DNA of 64,000 nucleotides from JALNZU01 sp964463695 (GCA_964463695.1 CAYXCZ010000006.1:1-64000); one strand, 5' to 3'. Counted from the stretch's first letter, positions 48,401 to 57,029 are shown. Numbers and translations: made by a program. The notes: generated by a model not told the origin, from the sequence alone.

Positions 48401-48523
48401 TCGGATATTATCCTTGCCAGAGATGGGACACAAATACTTTTCCCGGCCGGAATTTTATACGAACGCATTTTGCACACCGATGAATTATCGGAAAAACTAT
48501 TCAGTTTTAATACTCATAACTGA
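45482..48523 (+). CDS. Nucleotide-transporter/MFS-like membrane protein with HEAT repeats
   Basis: 1013 residues. The first 430 or so form about 11-12 membrane helices of the NTT (ATP/ADP translocase-like)/MFS type; GKLFNIRQGKRIFGLIGIGEVISIMIGYF is a family block. A large cytoplasmic part follows with HEAT-like helical repeats (about 550-650; PKLRLDTARLLGSSGRYNTI and DPNPEVKKAAIIACGKI) and further helices. The end (FEKIEFMKNTDLFSTLPESVIADIL) looks like the opening of a cyclic-nucleotide-binding domain, but the phosphate-binding cassette is not visible. Whether it transports anything or acts as a membrane scaffold is unknown. Fourth gene of the STAND operon. Confidence 0.75.
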   Translation: MKKETSILKIMNIRPEEAKAVFMLMAFSFFTGLTLSFYFTASNALFLKHFDPSMIPVSFIASGVLIYLAWLVFSKIDRKLSFHKQVTTKLLFVFITVLIISAGVYWLNNSWLIFITYTWVRIVVYITLVTFWGIAGKLFNIRQGKRIFGLIGIGEVISIMIGYFSIPFILKFLKATDLLFLSSGTLLLCYLMAVLIISTFKSQLIDLKKTKIAAVVKDENKTSYWKLIKKPYFRYISMMALLPIFGYLFVDFLFLSQTKVEFAKNPEAIAGFFGVFLGFVAVIELFLKLISGRFLNKYGIRPSLLSLPVILISTISIAAFFGAIYGTIGLFFAFIALSRLFERSVRSAAYEPSFQLLYQPLPAEQRLVFQNQIEGIPKALGTVITGAVILLFSSIASVNLVFHTWFFILVLAFWIWTSLKMYESYRRVLRNKLDELKSETNHVHQPFSEMIYNELMKATIADFDHIFKRSDAVDPLLTDKMLIKVFKDVPEDIQKCILNLFIERNILKAVPFLSEMRIDDFSHDLQISIQNTIEELASAEKSSIDELETNSRSENPKLRLDTARLLGSSGRYNTIRLLQKLAKDPNPEVKKAAIIACGKIKRYELWPFITEQLADPEFSAAAAIAIEQIGEPILPELEKLFEKSNNKIWLQMQILGIYEHIESQKAIKLLRDKMVIPNKDLRRRVFSALSAKKYQATASEVPVMKGFIEDSVAYILWILATLNDLEKMEDALELKMALLTEMDDHKEQVFMLLSLMYDAKTIHHIREHIESKDANAKVYALEIGDMMISSDIKEIFFPVFEDLPFQERLNRFMFRFPQQKMEAVDRLIDVLNQEYTYKSRYTKACVLRLMADQQLKDNPEIESALLANILHPDPLLSESAAWSLSERDKEIFSDRLKLLSKNGSRDSQLIVASVSQRLEKKELLLFEKIEFMKNTDLFSTLPESVIADILSQFPCIQFHKKGVKNEMKDEVNQSDIILARDGTQILFPAGILYERILHTDELSEKLFSFNTHN

Positions 48524-48537
48524 TTAATTGATGAACC

Positions 48538-51500
48538 ATGAATAAGTTGATCATCGCAATCCTGTTAATTTCGCTTTCCTTCAATGTGAAAGGACAGTCG
48601 AAAAATGAAACAGGATTTCCGTTTGTAAAGAATTATAGCACAGTGGATTATCACGCTCACGCGCAAAATTTTGCTGTAGCAACAGATCAAAGTGGACTCC
48701 TTTATGTAGGAAATTTTGCCGGTGTGATGCAATATGACGGCGAAAACTGGCGGTTGATACCTACCGAAAAGGGCTCAAAAGTATCCGCTTTGGCTGTTGA
48801 CAAGCATGATAAAGTTTATGTTGGGGCGAGGGGCGAGATCGGATATCTTGAAGCAGATACTAAAGGTACACTAAAGTTTGTGAGTTTATTGGATAGTACT
48901 TCAAACTCCCCTGTTTTTCAGGAAATCATTCAGATTGTGATTAGTGGGGAAACGATATATTTTATTGCTGAAAGATTGATTTTCTCTTTGAAAGATAGCC
49001 AACTAACACAATGGGAATCTCCAAATTCCATTTTAGGCGCATTTCATGTGAATAACGTTTTGTATCTTCAGTTGAAGGACAAGGGGTTGATGTCATTTAT
49101 AAACTCCACTCTTAAAACTGCCGGTCAGGGTAGTCAGTTGTCGGATGCAGCTGTAATAACTGCCATGTTGCCTTTCAGTGAAAACAAAATTCTGATTGCA
49201 ACGAGCACGCAAGGTCTGTTGTTGCTGAATAATGGAATTTATCAAACTTTTGAAACGCCTGTCCAGGAATTGTTGCTTAAAAATCCTGTAACTAGTGGTC
49301 TGAATCTGTCAGATGGCACTATTGCCTTAGGTACCTCGCGCAAAGGTGTTGTGATAATCAACCACGCCGGAGATGTTTTGCAGATAATTGACAAGGAAGC
49401 ATCTTTACAAAATAGCTTTGTTAGAAGTATGTGTGCTTCCAACGAAAACACACTTTTTGTTGCCCTTAACAATGGGATTTCTGTGATCGAAATTCCCTCA
49501 GCCTTTAGCTTTTATGACGAAAAATCGGGATTGGAAGGTGCTGTTAATGACATTATTCGCTTTAACAACAAGCTCTATGTGGCAACATATCAAGGATTGT
49601 TTTTTTATGATGATGCGGTATTTGGATTTGTGCCGTTGAAAGATATTATTGCAGCCTGTTGGAGCCTTGAGGTAGTAGGAGGCGAACTAATTGCTGCCAC
49701 TTCACAGGGGTTATTTGTTGTTAACAATCTGAATACCAATCTCGTTCGAGATCGTTTTGCACTTACAATAGCAAGATCCGAAAAAGATAAGACGTTGGCA
49801 TATGTTGGAGAAGCAGAAGGTTTGTTTCAGCTCAAAAAGTTAAACTCATCCTGGGATTATAAAAAAATTGAAGGTGTTGAAGATGAAGTGAATGACCTGC
49901 AGACCGACGTTGAGGGCGCTGTTTGGGGTGTTAGTCTTTCGAAGGGCGTTTTCAGGTATTTGCCAATGGAGAATAATATTCGGTTTTTTGGTCAGGAGGA
50001 TGGATTGCCAGAGACAAAAGGCTTAACGATTCACCCCATTGGCGATAAATTGCATATCAGTTCTCAAAAGGGCTTATTTGTTTTCAATACACAACAGCAA
50101 TTATTTGAGCCATTTAAGATGGTTGGCACAAACGACTCACTATCCAGTGAATGGTATGCGCTTATGATTCCCGATAACTCTGAAAACGTGTGGGTTACTA
50201 ATGGAGATGAAACCTCTGTTCATCTAATTCTGAAAGATGCCAATGGATTTAAAAAGCAATCATCAGATTTTCTACCCATAGCTTCCAAAGTGATTTGGAC
50301 AGTCTTTCCTGAAAAAAATGGCATCACATGGTTTGGTGGTTCAGATGGACTGGTTCGCTATAATCCTTCAATAGCGAACAAAAACAAGCGCCCTTTTTCC
50401 TTACTTTTACGTGCAATTACAATTAACAATGACTCTGTCTTATTTGCCGGACATTCCGATTTGTCGGAAAAGGAGATGGTACTTTCATATCAGGATAATA
50501 TCTTGAGGTTTGACTTTAGCGCACCTTATCATGCTGCAAAAGATGAAATGTATTATCAGTTTTTTCTGGAAGGATTCGAAGAAAGCTGGAATGATTGGAC
50601 GACCCAATCTTATAAAGAATACACCAATATTCCGGGAGGCAACTATAAATTCCGGGTGAGGGCTAAGAATATCTTTGAGGAAACAACGGATGCGAAAGAG
50701 GTTGAATTTCAATTGCTATCTCCTTGGTATTTAACTGTATGGGCTATTCTGGGTTATATTTTATTCGCAGCATCAATTGTCTATTTAATCGTAATTCTTC
50801 GCAATCGTAACCTGCTTAAGGAAAAACGCATTCTTGAAGAGCGTATTGTTTCACGTACTGCAGAAGTTGTTCAGCAGAAAGAAGAAATTGAACAGCAGTC
50901 TCAGGAACTTGCCGATAAAAATGATGAGCTTGAAAAGATTAATGCTGCCATTAAGTCAATCAATGCGGAGATAAATTTCGATAATTTGCTTCAATCCCTG
51001 TTGGAAAAAATGCGGATTATCAGATCTGCCGAGAAATCTGCCGCTCTTGTATTTGACAAAAGCATTCAGAATTACCGCTACAAAGCTGGTGTAGGCTACG
51101 ACCTGTCAGATGTGGAACATGTTACGCTTAGCCTTGCAGAAGCCGAGAATAGGTACCTAAAAAATGCGGAGGAAGTATTCGAAGATATTTTTATAAAATC
51201 AGAGTTTGCTTCTTTTGAAATGGTTGAAGCGCTGCAGCGCTTCAACAAGCCAAAATCAATGATGCTACTCGTTATCCGAATAGAGAATAAAGTAGAGGCA
51301 TTCCTGATTTTTGAGAATTTTAGCCGTGAGCGCGCCTTTGAAGCTCGTGACATAAGCTTGATTAAAAATGCAAAAGAACACATTATCTCTGCAATTATCC
51401 GTACACGTATTCTCGATGACCTTCAGTTTACGCTTCATAACCTGAAAGATACACAGGAGCAGCTGGTTCAGTCAGAAAAGCTAGCTTCTTTAGGTCAGCT

Positions 51501-52254
51501 CACTGCAGGCATTGCCCACGAGATTCAAAACCCACTAAACTTTGTCAATAATTTTGCAAGCCTTTCTGTGGGTCTGGCTGACGAACTTAATGAGATTATT
51601 GAGTCCTTGAAAGATCAGATTCCAACCGATAGTTATGCTGATGCCGAAGAAGTCATCGGAATGATCAAAGGTAATGTGCAGAAAATCAACGATCACGGCA
51701 AGCGTGTTGAGAGTATTGTAAAAGGTATGTTGCAACATTCCAGAGGTAAAAAAGGCGAATTTGAAGAAGTTGAACTTAACAGCGTGGTGGCCGAATACGT
51801 TAGTCTGGCCTATCATGGTATGAAAGCCAAGGATAAGACCTTTAACACAGCACTTACAACACAGTTCGATCCAGCTATTGGCAAAGTGAGTATTATTACT
51901 CAGGATTTAAGTCGTGTTATTTTAAATATCACAAACAATTCGTGTTATGCGGTGGATGAAAAAGCAAAAAAGAACCCTGCAGGATATAAGCCGGAAGTAA
52001 TTATTAGCACGCGTAAAATTCAGGATAAGATCGAGATTCGGATAAGAGATAATGGTACAGGAATGCCTCCTCATGTTATGGAGAAAATTTTTAATCCTTT
52101 CTTTACTACCAAACCTACAGGAAAAGGTACGGGTTTAGGCCTGTCGATGAGCTTCGATATCATTAATAAGATTCATAAGGGAAAGCTGGAAGTTAAATCT
52201 GAGGAAGGTGAGTTTTCTGAGTTTATAATCACTATTCCTGAAAAACAAATCTGA
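48538..52254 (+). CDS. Propeller/Y_Y_Y/GAF-like sensor histidine kinase
   Basis: 1238 residues. Signal peptide (about 1-20, ends VKGQ), periplasmic propeller (about 30-630), Y_Y_Y domain (about 640-730; FFLEGFEESWNDWTTQSYKEYTNIPGGNYKFRVRA), one membrane helix (about 733-757), coiled coil, a GAF-like domain (about 800-960) and a HisKA-type kinase. The His box is SLGQLTAGIAHEIQNPLNFV (His near 993), followed by N box ITNNSCYAVDEK and G boxes DNGTGMPP and GKGTGLGLSMSFDII. Unlike the LytS-type kinase at 24228, it carries no receiver and no regulator gene is adjacent, so its partner is encoded elsewhere. It is translated 14 nt after the transporter-like gene. Confidence 0.9.
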   Translation: MNKLIIAILLISLSFNVKGQSKNETGFPFVKNYSTVDYHAHAQNFAVATDQSGLLYVGNFAGVMQYDGENWRLIPTEKGSKVSALAVDKHDKVYVGARGEIGYLEADTKGTLKFVSLLDSTSNSPVFQEIIQIVISGETIYFIAERLIFSLKDSQLTQWESPNSILGAFHVNNVLYLQLKDKGLMSFINSTLKTAGQGSQLSDAAVITAMLPFSENKILIATSTQGLLLLNNGIYQTFETPVQELLLKNPVTSGLNLSDGTIALGTSRKGVVIINHAGDVLQIIDKEASLQNSFVRSMCASNENTLFVALNNGISVIEIPSAFSFYDEKSGLEGAVNDIIRFNNKLYVATYQGLFFYDDAVFGFVPLKDIIAACWSLEVVGGELIAATSQGLFVVNNLNTNLVRDRFALTIARSEKDKTLAYVGEAEGLFQLKKLNSSWDYKKIEGVEDEVNDLQTDVEGAVWGVSLSKGVFRYLPMENNIRFFGQEDGLPETKGLTIHPIGDKLHISSQKGLFVFNTQQQLFEPFKMVGTNDSLSSEWYALMIPDNSENVWVTNGDETSVHLILKDANGFKKQSSDFLPIASKVIWTVFPEKNGITWFGGSDGLVRYNPSIANKNKRPFSLLLRAITINNDSVLFAGHSDLSEKEMVLSYQDNILRFDFSAPYHAAKDEMYYQFFLEGFEESWNDWTTQSYKEYTNIPGGNYKFRVRAKNIFEETTDAKEVEFQLLSPWYLTVWAILGYILFAASIVYLIVILRNRNLLKEKRILEERIVSRTAEVVQQKEEIEQQSQELADKNDELEKINAAIKSINAEINFDNLLQSLLEKMRIIRSAEKSAALVFDKSIQNYRYKAGVGYDLSDVEHVTLSLAEAENRYLKNAEEVFEDIFIKSEFASFEMVEALQRFNKPKSMMLLVIRIENKVEAFLIFENFSRERAFEARDISLIKNAKEHIISAIIRTRILDDLQFTLHNLKDTQEQLVQSEKLASLGQLTAGIAHEIQNPLNFVNNFASLSVGLADELNEIIESLKDQIPTDSYADAEEVIGMIKGNVQKINDHGKRVESIVKGMLQHSRGKKGEFEEVELNSVVAEYVSLAYHGMKAKDKTFNTALTTQFDPAIGKVSIITQDLSRVILNITNNSCYAVDEKAKKNPAGYKPEVIISTRKIQDKIEIRIRDNGTGMPPHVMEKIFNPFFTTKPTGKGTGLGLSMSFDIINKIHKGKLEVKSEEGEFSEFIITIPEKQI

Positions 52255-52256
52255 TT

Positions 52257-52856
52257 ATGAAAAAATGGATTATCATTTTTTTGTTTAGCGTATCCTCATT
52301 GGTGTTGCAGGCACAAACAGTCTTTCGTCTTAACCAGTATAACATTATTTACAATGGAAGTTTTATGCCCGTTTTTACGCTATATGGTAGTCAGTCATTC
52401 AGCGAACACTGGGGTTTATCCACTTATTTTTATGTAAATGGCACCAAAGGAAGCAGCTGGGGCGAAGGTTTGGCGGGTCCGACTTACATGCCCTTTAAAG
52501 GCTTATCAATAAGTTTCCTGGCAGGCTTTCAAACAAATGAAGATCAGCTTTTTAGAGTTTCTCCTATCGTTAGTTATTCCGGAAAAAAATTCTCCGGTTT
52601 CGCTTCTTTTGAATATGGTGGTGAACGCCACCGATGGGATATCATGGCCTTTTACCTGATGAAACAATTTAAGGCCGGGGGCGAACTAATAAGGTTTTAT
52701 AAAATGTATGCTGCCGGTCCACGGGTTGAATTTAGTTTTTTCAAAAAACAACCATTAACCATCTTTTACAGCGGATTGTGGGATTGGGTCAACGGCAAGC
52801 CTGTTTCAATGTTTGGGCTGTATTCCTCGTTTCTTCCCAAAAAAACAGAGATGTAG
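52257..52856 (+). CDS. Small outer-membrane beta-barrel protein of the STAND operon
   Basis: 199 residues. Signal peptide (about 1-20, ends VLQAQ), then alternating aromatic strands (GLSTYFYVNGTKG, FSGFASFEYGG, PLTIFYSGLWDW) consistent with a small barrel. It begins 2 nt after the kinase stop, so it is co-translated with the operon. No close family was recognised. It could be an outer-membrane accessory to the TonB receptor, an inference from position only. Confidence 0.72.
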   Translation: MKKWIIIFLFSVSSLVLQAQTVFRLNQYNIIYNGSFMPVFTLYGSQSFSEHWGLSTYFYVNGTKGSSWGEGLAGPTYMPFKGLSISFLAGFQTNEDQLFRVSPIVSYSGKKFSGFASFEYGGERHRWDIMAFYLMKQFKAGGELIRFYKMYAAGPRVEFSFFKKQPLTIFYSGLWDWVNGKPVSMFGLYSSFLPKKTEM

Positions 52857-52911
52857 TACGGAATTTTTATGAATTCCTAAAGCCTCCAACAGGCCGGATC
52901 ATTTTTAAAGC

Positions 52912-53763
52912 CTACATCGAGGCTCCTGTGGTAAAATCTTTAGCGTGAATGCTCATCACAGGAATAGGGGAGTGGTTCACCATTTGCTGTGCATAAGGTC
53001 CAAGCCAAAGGTTTGAAGTAGTGATTTCCTGTTCATCCATTATACTTATCAGATTGGCATTTACAGTTTTAGCATATTCGATGGTAGCATCTGTAAGGTT
53101 CTCAGCTTCCATTTCTTTAACTATGAAACGCACTTGATTTTCGGTGAGATATATTCTCACTTGTTTTATATACTCCTGAACTGTTTCAATAATTTCATCA
53201 ACATCAGCCGAAAACAATCCAAGTATATGAATTTCAGCGTCAAAATATTTTGCTAAAAGCGCTGTCATGGGCACTTTTTGTCTGCTTTCAATTGTGCTGT
53301 CAATTGGCATCACAATGGTTTGGATTGATCTGCTTATATCGACACCTCCTCTGATAGTGATGACCGGACGATCAGTCGCGCTAACTATTTTGTTAGCATT
53401 ACTTCCAATCCAAAACTCCTCATAGCCCGACGACCCATGTGTACCTATCATAATGAGAAATGCATCGAGTTCATCAGCTACGTGAACAATTTCCTCATAA
53501 ATTTTACCTTTCCTTATTTGAAAATGTAGTTTTCCGGAATGAAGCAAGGGTTGATATTGAGTTACAAGTTTCTCAAAACGGCGTATCACTTCAGCTGTGA
53601 TGTGTTCAGGATCAACATTATAGATTTCTTTTCCTGTGGTAGGACGATTCACCCATACCATCGTGATGTCAGCATTCGCTTTATTAGCGATCGAAATGGC
53701 ATGCTCAAGTGCATTTACTGAGCAGTCGGAGAAGTCAATTCCGGTTAAAATTACTTTGTTCAT
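52912..53763 (-). CDS. Tandem universal stress protein (UspA family)
   Basis: 283 residues with two Usp domains. The first retains the ATP-binding pattern G-2x-G-9x-G(S/T) in GTHGSSGYEEFWIGSNANKI. The second ends MDEQEITTSNLWLGPYAQQMV and has lost it. It is a cytoplasmic protein that probably binds ATP through the first half. It forms an operon with a SPOR-domain gene (4-nt ATGA overlap) and a paralogous Usp gene. Confidence 0.9.
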   Translation of the reverse strand: MNKVILTGIDFSDCSVNALEHAISIANKANADITMVWVNRPTTGKEIYNVDPEHITAEVIRRFEKLVTQYQPLLHSGKLHFQIRKGKIYEEIVHVADELDAFLIMIGTHGSSGYEEFWIGSNANKIVSATDRPVITIRGGVDISRSIQTIVMPIDSTIESRQKVPMTALLAKYFDAEIHILGLFSADVDEIIETVQEYIKQVRIYLTENQVRFIVKEMEAENLTDATIEYAKTVNANLISIMDEQEITTSNLWLGPYAQQMVNHSPIPVMSIHAKDFTTGASM

Positions 53764-54233
53764 GGCTCAGGGGTATTTATTGTTGTTGAAAATAAGGCAG
53801 GTGGATCAATAATCTCCTTGATTATAAAAGCTTTGGAGAAACTTAAAAGGATAATTCTCAGCTGATTCTCTGCTTCCAAACGTGTTCTGAAGTTACCTAC
53901 ACGCACCCGGTAATATGGTTGACCAAAACTTAAATACGTCTGAAATTCAGGAAATTGAGACTGGAACTGAGCAATGGCTGCTTGAGCATTGCTTACAGCC
54001 TGATTGCCCGACTCCATAAAAATCTGAATCCGGAATCCTTCATTTTTTGTTAAAGAAGGATTGTTTCGGGTGATTTCAATAAGGCTGTCGACCAATGGTG
54101 ATTGTATCACTTGTATTTTTCCCTGCGTTTGGCCAAAACCGGCAATTGTAAAAAACAACAGAAGCAACAATCCGGTTATTTTAATGGCCGGTATTGAATG
54201 GGACAAAACTTTTTTATCTGTTACAAAAGGCAT
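53760..54233 (-). CDS. SPOR-domain envelope protein
   Basis: 157 residues. An N-terminal hydrophobic segment (IKITGLLLLLFFTIAGFGQ) serves as signal peptide or membrane anchor; a short linker follows, then a SPOR domain (about 65-145; GFRIQIFMESGNQAVSNAQ ... QPYYRVRVGNFRTRLEAENQL). SPOR domains bind denuded peptidoglycan, often at division sites. It lies between two Usp genes: 12 nt after one stop and overlapping the next start. This is an unusual partnership of a periplasmic wall-binding protein with cytoplasmic stress proteins. Confidence 0.87.
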   Translation of the reverse strand: MPFVTDKKVLSHSIPAIKITGLLLLLFFTIAGFGQTQGKIQVIQSPLVDSLIEITRNNPSLTKNEGFRIQIFMESGNQAVSNAQAAIAQFQSQFPEFQTYLSFGQPYYRVRVGNFRTRLEAENQLRIILLSFSKAFIIKEIIDPPALFSTTINTPEP

Positions 54234-54245
54234 TTGATGTTCAAA

Positions 54246-55076
54246 TTATTCAGTAGACTGCGATTGAAGACTTAATACAGGTATAAACGAATTATTTATC
54301 AATTGTTGTGCATAAGGACCAAGAAACATTCCGCCCGAAGTGCCACCTTGTTCAGTCATGATGGAAATAAGGTCAGCATCTGAGTTCTTCGCATATTGGA
54401 GAAGGCTGCTAACAAAATTATCGGCTTCCAACTCCTCAATAACACAAGGTATGTGATGCTGGTTGAGGTACTTGGCAGCATCCTCAGCATATGACTTCAT
54501 GCGATTGCGTATGACTCCAATTGGGCTGTTATAAACGATGGCGAGATGAATCGTTGCACCGCAAATTGAAGCTAATTGAGCAGTGAAAGGAAGTTTTTGC
54601 TTTGTCTCCGGAGTACTGTCAATAGGCATCAAGATATTCCGAATGTTTTCCCTTATGTCAAAATCACCGCGTAAGGTAATCACCGGACAAGGGGCATAAG
54701 TGACAATCCGGTAAGCGTTACTTCCAATCCAATACTGTTCAAAGCCGCTCACACCGTGAGTTCCGGCAAAAATTATATCAGCATTGACCATTCGCGCTAC
54801 TGTTGCAACTTCATTGTAAACTTTACCTTTTCGAAGAATGATATTGATTTTACCCTGTTTGAGCTGTGGCTCATAAACCGGAATGATTTCTTCAAATAAT
54901 TTTTTTGTTTCTATGCGCAGATTCTGATCAATATTGAGGACATTATCAGGGGTGTTGCTGCTGTCAACCCAAACCAAACTCAGGTCGGCACCGGTTTTAT
55001 TTGCCATCATTAAGGCATACTCCAGTGTTTTAACGGAGTTTTTTGAGAAGTCGAAGGCTACAAGTAAATGTTTCAT
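54246..55076 (-). CDS. Tandem universal stress protein (UspA family), first gene of USP-SPOR-USP operon
   Basis: 276 residues, two Usp domains. The first holds the ATP-binding motif in GTHGVSGFEQYWIGSNAYRI. The second (SIMTEQGGTSGGMFLGPYAQQL) lacks the full pattern. It is clearly paralogous to the 52912-53763 product along its whole length, including the shared LGPYAQQ(L/M) ending, suggesting duplication around the SPOR gene. No clear TAnnTTTG element was found directly upstream. Confidence 0.9.
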   Translation of the reverse strand: MKHLLVAFDFSKNSVKTLEYALMMANKTGADLSLVWVDSSNTPDNVLNIDQNLRIETKKLFEEIIPVYEPQLKQGKINIILRKGKVYNEVATVARMVNADIIFAGTHGVSGFEQYWIGSNAYRIVTYAPCPVITLRGDFDIRENIRNILMPIDSTPETKQKLPFTAQLASICGATIHLAIVYNSPIGVIRNRMKSYAEDAAKYLNQHHIPCVIEELEADNFVSSLLQYAKNSDADLISIMTEQGGTSGGMFLGPYAQQLINNSFIPVLSLQSQSTE

Positions 55077-55234
55077 AACCGTTTCGTTTTAAGGTTCAAT
55101 ACTCTGAAAACTAACTTTCAGTTTCCATTTGCCGGAATATTTTGCAACTTCAAAAACGCTGCCTATTCCGATGCTAATTTACGTCTTTTTGAAAGAAAAG
55201 CAAAGACTTTATGTAAATGAATGCATCATTTCAG

Positions 55235-55242
55235 TACATTTG
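55235..55242 (+). promoter_or_regulatory. -7 promoter element of ruvB
   Basis: TACATTTG matches TAnnTTTG. A start site near 55249 would coincide with the ATG at 55250, so the first usable start is 55250 (near leaderless) or 55265. Confidence 0.5.
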
Positions 55243-55249
55243 TTTTGTG

Positions 55250-56290
55250 ATGAATAAAGATATTATGAACGAAAACCTTGACGCACAAGGTAATAAGTTG
55301 TCAAAAGCTGAGAAGGATCTTGAAAACGTACTGAGGCCTGATGCTTTCGGTAGTTTTGCTGGTCAGGATCATGTTGTGGAGAATCTGCGTGTTTTTGTAC
55401 AAGCTGCAGTCCAACGCGGCGAAGCGCTTGACCATGTGTTGCTGCATGGTCCTCCAGGATTGGGAAAAACGACGCTGTCCCACATCATTGCCAATGAACT
55501 GGGCGTGAGTTTAAAACTTACTTCGGGGCCTGTGCTTGATAAACCTGGCGATCTGGCAGGATTATTAACCAATCTTGAAACCAACGACGTTCTTTTCATT
55601 GATGAGATTCACCGGCTAAGTCCAATAGTTGAAGAATATTTGTATTCAGCTATGGAGGATTTTAAGATTGATATCATGATTGAAACAGGCCCTAACGCCC
55701 GCTCTGTGCAGATTGGACTCAATCATTTTACATTAATAGGCGCTACCACACGTTCGGGCTTGCTTACTTCACCCCTGCGTTCCCGCTTTGGGATCACTTC
55801 TCGCCTCGAATATTATGATTCAGTCGTGCTGTCTGGAATTGTGCAACGCTCTGCCTCCATTCTTCGTGTTCCCATTGGAGAAGAAGCAGCTTTTGAAATT
55901 GCACGGCGCAGTCGTGGTACACCACGTATTGCCAATTTATTGCTGCGGAGAGTACGCGATTTTGCTCAGATAAAAGGGAATGGTACTATTGATATGGCTA
56001 TTGCCAGGTATGCCCTTGAGGCACTTCATGTTGATCAACATGGCCTTGATGAGATGGATAACAGGATTTTAGCCGCCATCATTGATAAATTCAAAGGTGG
56101 TCCTGTTGGCATCACAACCATTGCCACAGCTGTTGGCGAAGAAAGCGGAACAATCGAAGAAGTTTACGAACCTTTCCTCATTCAAGAAGGCTATTTGATG
56201 CGTACGCCTCGTGGACGCGAAGCTACAGAGCTGGCTTACAGACACCTTGGAAGAATAAAAAATGCTTCACAGGCCAAGCTTTTTGAATGA
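55250..56290 (+). CDS. ruvB: Holliday junction branch-migration ATPase RuvB
   Basis: 346 residues from ATG 55250; the frame extends to 55217, but the promoter element at 55235-55242 excludes that start, and ATG 55265 (MNENL) is also possible. AAA+ motor with Walker A HGPPGLGKT, Walker B LFIDEIHRLS, sensor 1 TLIGATTR, the arginine finger in SPLRSRFG, and the C-terminal winged helix (GTIEEVYEPFLIQEGYLMRTPRGR). It forms hexamers that with RuvA drive branch migration in recombination repair. ruvA and ruvC are not adjacent. Confidence 0.97.
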   Translation: MNKDIMNENLDAQGNKLSKAEKDLENVLRPDAFGSFAGQDHVVENLRVFVQAAVQRGEALDHVLLHGPPGLGKTTLSHIIANELGVSLKLTSGPVLDKPGDLAGLLTNLETNDVLFIDEIHRLSPIVEEYLYSAMEDFKIDIMIETGPNARSVQIGLNHFTLIGATTRSGLLTSPLRSRFGITSRLEYYDSVVLSGIVQRSASILRVPIGEEAAFEIARRSRGTPRIANLLLRRVRDFAQIKGNGTIDMAIARYALEALHVDQHGLDEMDNRILAAIIDKFKGGPVGITTIATAVGEESGTIEEVYEPFLIQEGYLMRTPRGREATELAYRHLGRIKNASQAKLFE

Positions 56291-56382
56291 AACTACTGTT
56301 TGCCCGTTATAAGCTTTTGGTGGAGTCTAACAAGAATGATTTATAATCAACTGATGTATAAATTGATACAAACAGTTCGCAT

Positions 56383-56991
56383 TTAGATGTAATAAAGAAG
56401 CGAAACGGCAATCACATCGTTAAAAGCACCAAATTTTTTGCTGTACCTTCTCACATTCAAAGGGACACTCTCTTTTCGGATAGAGTTTATTGAGTTGATG
56501 CTGCGTATTGAAGCCGACCATTTCTCACTAAGATGGTATTGTAATCCAATGACACTGGCAATATTTAGTTTTCTCCACACTTCACCCTGTTCATTTGGCT
56601 GACTATTAATTTTCTCTGACTGACCTGCCAGGAAATCCATGCTTAAACCTAATTCAAACACAAGTGGATTAAGGTGGTATTGAACCAAAAGTGGCAGTTC
56701 GACATAATTCATTCGCAACAGGTAGCCAACAGATTCCGGGTCATCCGGATCAAGGGTGTGAGCTGAACCTTTTTGTATGTAGGCCAATTCCATCTGAAGG
56801 CTAACAACCGGCTCAACATAATACTGCACAAAAAAGCCGCCATTCAAGCCAACTTTATTGAATCCCGAAAATCCATCTCCGGCAATTTGAGAGACAACCA
56901 TGCCTGCTTTTATGCCTCCGGTGAATGATTGTGCTTTCGTTTGTAACGAAACAACCAGAATTATTATGACTGCTAAGAATAATTTTTTCAT
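56383..56991 (-). CDS. PorT-family outer-membrane beta-barrel protein
   Basis: 202 residues. Signal peptide (about 1-20, ends QTKAQ) followed by the FTGGIKAGMVVSQIAGD start, LQMELAYIQKGS and the MNYVELPLLVQYHL strand characteristic of PorT-like barrels in Bacteroidota. Eight strands are predicted, ending in AVSLLYYI. The founding PorT acts in T9SS, but most members of the domain family have no known role, so the name is structural. It is not in an operon with other genes. Confidence 0.82.
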   Translation of the reverse strand: MKKLFLAVIIILVVSLQTKAQSFTGGIKAGMVVSQIAGDGFSGFNKVGLNGGFFVQYYVEPVVSLQMELAYIQKGSAHTLDPDDPESVGYLLRMNYVELPLLVQYHLNPLVFELGLSMDFLAGQSEKINSQPNEQGEVWRKLNIASVIGLQYHLSEKWSASIRSINSINSIRKESVPLNVRRYSKKFGAFNDVIAVSLLYYI

Positions 56992-57029
56992 TTTGAATTG
57001 TGGGTTTAGTTTTTATATCAAAAGTTGGT

